This document shows positions 61,554 through 64,000 of a stretch of 64,000 bases of DNA, piece by piece. The translations under genes were made by a program, and so were the position numbers. Under the pieces are notes generated by a model. It searched no databases. It was given only the letters and a program-made list of their open reading frames with translations, and had not been told where the DNA came from. Source of the DNA: Microbacterium oleivorans (GTDB lineage: Bacteria; Actinomycetota; Actinomycetes; Actinomycetales; Microbacteriaceae); assembly GCF_023715745.1 (NCBI RefSeq), contig NZ_JAMBOV010000001.1, positions 372,001-436,000 on the forward strand, read 5' to 3'. Position 1 is the stretch's first letter, and every line of letters starts with the position of its first letter.

Positions 61554-63248
61554 TCAGGCGCCGAATGCCCGGACGAGTGTGACCAGCAGCGGGCCGAAGC
61601 GTCCGTCGATGCGGAAGCGTGCGAAGCCTTCCGACACAGCCCGCCCGGTGCGGGAGGTGACGAACCACGGCGGCTTCGGCAGCACGGAGAACCGCCCTCG
61701 GCCGAGGGAGCGAGGGAACGGCCGGAACGGCCCGCGCACGACGGTCCGCTCCACCCGGTCGAGCAGGAGCGCGTTGTGCACCACGCCGATGCCGCTGGGC
61801 GCGTCATCGATCGTCCCGCCGGGATATGCACCCCACGTGGCCGTCGGGGTCAGGAACCCGAACGCGGTCCAGGCGTTCACTGCGACGGTGCCGTACCTCA
61901 GGCGCGCGACGGCGTCGTCGAATCCCGTGCCGAGACCCGCCAGAGTCGCCGGGTCGATGAGGACGTTCGCGCCGAGGGTCCCGGTCAGTCGGTCGTTCGC
62001 ATGCGCGATCGCGGTGTCGAGGAAGGCCGCACCGGTTCCCGGCAGGTCGACGATGCCCAGGACGGGGGCGAAGTACTCCGTCGTCTCGACCTCGCCGCCG
62101 CCGGTGACCAGAGCGCGTGTGTCGTCCGCGAACCAGACCGCGTCCGGGTACGTGTCCCGCACGCGTCCGAGCCGCTCCACCGCGCTCGGATACCAGACGG
62201 GTCGCCGCGGCGCCCGCGTGAGAGCGCGGTGCAGCTCGCGCAGGAAGTCGTCGCGCTGCTCCCAGTCGCGGCTCATCAGCACGACCTGCCCGGCGATGCA
62301 GTTGTGTCCGCTGTTGTGCAGGCGCATCGTCGCGACGTGCTCCGCCTGGAAGCGCAGATCCGCCGCGGACCACCGTCCCGGCACGACGATGATCGGCGAG
62401 ACTCCGCCGAGCTCCGCCGTGATCGGCACGCGCAACCGGTCCTCATCCGAACCGACGATGGCGCGGAAGGTGGATTCCGACCCCGTGACGTGGACGTGGT
62501 CGATCCCGGGATGCCGCGTGAGGTACGCCCCCACATCGCCGCCCCCACTGACGACGGAGACGAACCCTGCGCGGATCAGCGGTGCGAACACGCGCTCGAA
62601 CACCGGCACGAGTGCGTCCTGCGTGGGGTTCACCTTCAGGAGCGCGACCCGTCCTTCGGCGAGGAGTTCGTACAGGACGTCGAGGAACGGGATCGAGGTC
62701 ACGTTCCCCGCGCCGAGGACGAGCCCGACGCCGCCGGTGCGGTGCGGATGCCGCGACGCGAGGCCCGCGGCATCCCTCGCCTCGTGCGGCGTGACGCCGG
62801 GCTGCACCCACACCTCGGTGGTGTACCCCGACAGCAGCAGGCGGTCCGATGCACGCAGCGGCGCGGAGTGCACGACGGTGCGTCCCCCGGGCCCGGTGCC
62901 GATCCGGACGCCGGCGAGCGGGCTCCGACCGCGGGCGAGGGCGTCGAGGCTGCCGGCGTATGCGTCGAGTGCGACGAGCGCGGCATAGGGCCCCGCGAGC
63001 CACTCCTCGCCGGCCAGCGGATGCCGCGGCTCGAGGCCTTTGCTCTCGGCGGCGATGCGCGCCCAGTCTTCGGCCGCCGCTTCGACGGCCGAGCGGATCT
63101 CCCGGAGCAGGTCGCGACGTGCGGCGGCCGTCAGCGCGCTCCAGCCGGCGGATCCGGTGCGCAATCGCTCGAGCGAGCCGTCGAGCGCCGCACGGGTGTC
63201 GGCGTCGGGGGAGAGGTCCCGCGGCGTGGCCGGTGACGTCGTCGTCAT
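61554..63248 (-). CDS. Aldehyde dehydrogenase family protein
   Basis: A 564-residue NAD(P)-dependent dehydrogenase. The catalytic Cys is in NSGHNCIAGQVVL, the general-base Glu in ITAELGGVSPII, and GVGLVLGAGNVTSIPFLDVL with LLKVNPTQDA form the cofactor site. It is about 70 residues longer than most ALDHs at the C-terminus (RFSVLPKPPWFVTSRTGRA). The substrate is unknown. It lies 19 bases from the mycoredoxin gene and is probably not part of the EPS operon. Confidence 0.85.
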   Translation of the reverse strand: MTTTSPATPRDLSPDADTRAALDGSLERLRTGSAGWSALTAAARRDLLREIRSAVEAAAEDWARIAAESKGLEPRHPLAGEEWLAGPYAALVALDAYAGSLDALARGRSPLAGVRIGTGPGGRTVVHSAPLRASDRLLLSGYTTEVWVQPGVTPHEARDAAGLASRHPHRTGGVGLVLGAGNVTSIPFLDVLYELLAEGRVALLKVNPTQDALVPVFERVFAPLIRAGFVSVVSGGGDVGAYLTRHPGIDHVHVTGSESTFRAIVGSDEDRLRVPITAELGGVSPIIVVPGRWSAADLRFQAEHVATMRLHNSGHNCIAGQVVLMSRDWEQRDDFLRELHRALTRAPRRPVWYPSAVERLGRVRDTYPDAVWFADDTRALVTGGGEVETTEYFAPVLGIVDLPGTGAAFLDTAIAHANDRLTGTLGANVLIDPATLAGLGTGFDDAVARLRYGTVAVNAWTAFGFLTPTATWGAYPGGTIDDAPSGIGVVHNALLLDRVERTVVRGPFRPFPRSLGRGRFSVLPKPPWFVTSRTGRAVSEGFARFRIDGRFGPLLVTLVRAFGA

Positions 63249-63267
63249 CGTCGCGGCGCGGTTGGGC

Positions 63268-63528
63268 TCAGATCAGCGAGAGTTCGCGGAGCTTCGCGGC
63301 GACGTCGTCGTTGCTCGGCTCGACGTGGTGGCTCGCATCGGGGTAGACCACGACCGGGATGTTGGTGCGACCGGAGATCTCGCGCGCGACCTCGGCGGCC
63401 TCGGGCTCCGCCTCGAGGTCGATGTAGCGGTAGTCGACTCCGAGGCTGTCGAGCTGCGCCTTCGTGCGGCGGCAGTCGCGGCACCATTCGGCGCCGAACA
63501 TCGTGATCTGAGCGGACGTGTCGGTCAT
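63268..63528 (-). CDS. Mycoredoxin-like glutaredoxin
   Basis: An 86-residue thioredoxin-fold protein. The redox motif is WCRDC in ITMFGAEWCRDCRRTKAQLD, followed by RTNIPVVVYPDASH with the cis-Pro. Actinobacteria use such mycoredoxins with mycothiol to reduce mixed disulfides. ATG 63528 overlaps the GtrA stop by one base. Confidence 0.9.
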   Translation of the reverse strand: MTDTSAQITMFGAEWCRDCRRTKAQLDSLGVDYRYIDLEAEPEAAEVAREISGRTNIPVVVYPDASHHVEPSNDDVAAKLRELSLI

Positions 63529-64000
63529 CACTCCAGCGTACGCCCGCCCACCGCCGTGGGCGCGGCGTCGGGCTGTGCCGCAGTGCGCCCGGATCGGCGG
63601 GGCGCGTAGACGACGAGCGCGTGGAAGACGAAGCGCAGGACGAAGGCGGCGACGAGCGTCAGGGCGGCGGCGAGGACCGCCGGGATGTGGGCGCCCTCGA
63701 CCAGGATCGACAGGACGGGGATGCGGACGATCGCCTCCAGGCCGTTGAAGCTGAAGGATTTCAGGAACCGCGTGAGCATGCGCCCCGACTCCGAGCGCAT
63801 GTCGGAGAAGACGAGGTACTCGAGCAGCAGGAAGTTCGTGATGATCGTCACGATGCTCGCGACGACGGCCGCGGGGACGTAATCCATCCCGACGCGGATG
63901 AGTCCCCACATGATGACGAGGTTCGCGATCGCGCCGAACCCTCCGACGAGGGCGAACGCCGACATCCGCCCGAAGCGCAGCATCGCGAGCTGCGTCAGGA
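63528..64000 (-). CDS. GtrA family membrane protein (cut by window edge)
   Basis: At least 157 residues; the frame is open through the window end, so the start is beyond 64000. An ATG at 63981-63983 is in frame, but LTQLA precedes it. Four membrane helices are visible, starting with MSAFALVGGFGAIANLVIMW, then VPAAVVASIVTIITNFLLLE, ending in ALTLVAAFVLRFVFHALVVY. GtrA proteins are associated with moving lipid-linked sugars across the membrane or with polysaccharide modification. The C-terminal ~25 residues are polar. Confidence 0.85.
   Translation of the reverse strand, partial: LTQLAMLRFGRMSAFALVGGFGAIANLVIMWGLIRVGMDYVPAAVVASIVTIITNFLLLEYLVFSDMRSESGRMLTRFLKSFSFNGLEAIVRIPVLSILVEGAHIPAVLAAALTLVAAFVLRFVFHALVVYAPRRSGRTAAQPDAAPTAVGGRTLE

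Noticed and set aside
1..64000. CRISPR arrays, tRNA/rRNA genes, prophage or IS elements
   Set aside because: I found no regular short repeats with spacers, no tRNA cloverleaf ends, no transposase or phage motifs. Codon use is uniform across the window.

Overview
The window is high-GC DNA with strong third-position G/C bias, many GTG starts, ATGA/GTGA translational coupling and frequent gcatcc/ggatgc strings. Together with the gene content (mycoredoxin, long FN3/Ig surface protein with MoxR-DUF58-transglutaminase, RDD/FHA proteins, PASTA-less Ser/Thr kinase), this points to a chromosomal segment of an actinobacterium of the Microbacteriaceae, most likely Microbacterium or a close relative. I see no rRNA, tRNA, insertion sequence, prophage or CRISPR array.

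Region 1 (1-11569) is housekeeping and metabolic: a partial Gfo/Idh/MocA oxidoreductase, a SulP anion transporter divergent from a small MerR regulator with a palindromic operator, a GH36 alpha-galactosidase paired with an unusual GNAT-GH16-like fusion, an acyl-CoA oxidase, DNA-3-methyladenine glycosylase I (tag), a cupin and a short UvrA-like ATPase.

Region 2 (11592-31265) begins with a large secreted heparinase II/III-like protein on the minus strand. Divergent from it is an eight-gene plus-strand operon whose last seven genes overlap by 1 or 4 bases: a 2030-residue Ig/cadherin-like and FN3 surface protein, a MoxR AAA ATPase, a DUF58 protein, a transglutaminase-like membrane protein with Asp in place of the catalytic Cys, an RDD-FHA protein, a PP2C phosphatase, an FHA protein and a membrane Ser/Thr kinase. 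The layout suggests an envelope-assembly machine under Ser/Thr phosphorylation control, and it is my main candidate for an under-described system.

Region 3 (31275-35450) holds a degenerate resolvase-domain protein, a YpfJ-type zinc metallopeptidase, proline iminopeptidase and a DEAD-box RNA helicase with a structured leader and a strong terminator.

Region 4 (35467-61433) is an exopolysaccharide or cell-wall glycopolymer locus: a TagD-like cytidylyltransferase, a CDP-alcohol phosphotransferase, five glycosyltransferases, a DUF6492 protein, a pyruvyl transferase, an initiating phosphoglycosyl transferase, a Wzy-like polymerase, an ABC exporter (flippase candidate), a kinase-fold-like protein, a low-molecular-weight tyrosine phosphatase, a BY-kinase/chain-length regulator, a lipoprotein and two large secreted proteins that share a domain. 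Four transcription units here carry leaders with runs of 4-6 G on the sense strand spaced by about 20 nt, which looks like a shared regulatory element.

Region 5 (61554-64000) has an aldehyde dehydrogenase, a mycoredoxin-like glutaredoxin and a partial GtrA protein. No gene-free stretch exceeds 300 bases; the longest (15303-15587) holds a perfect 18-bp inverted repeat.
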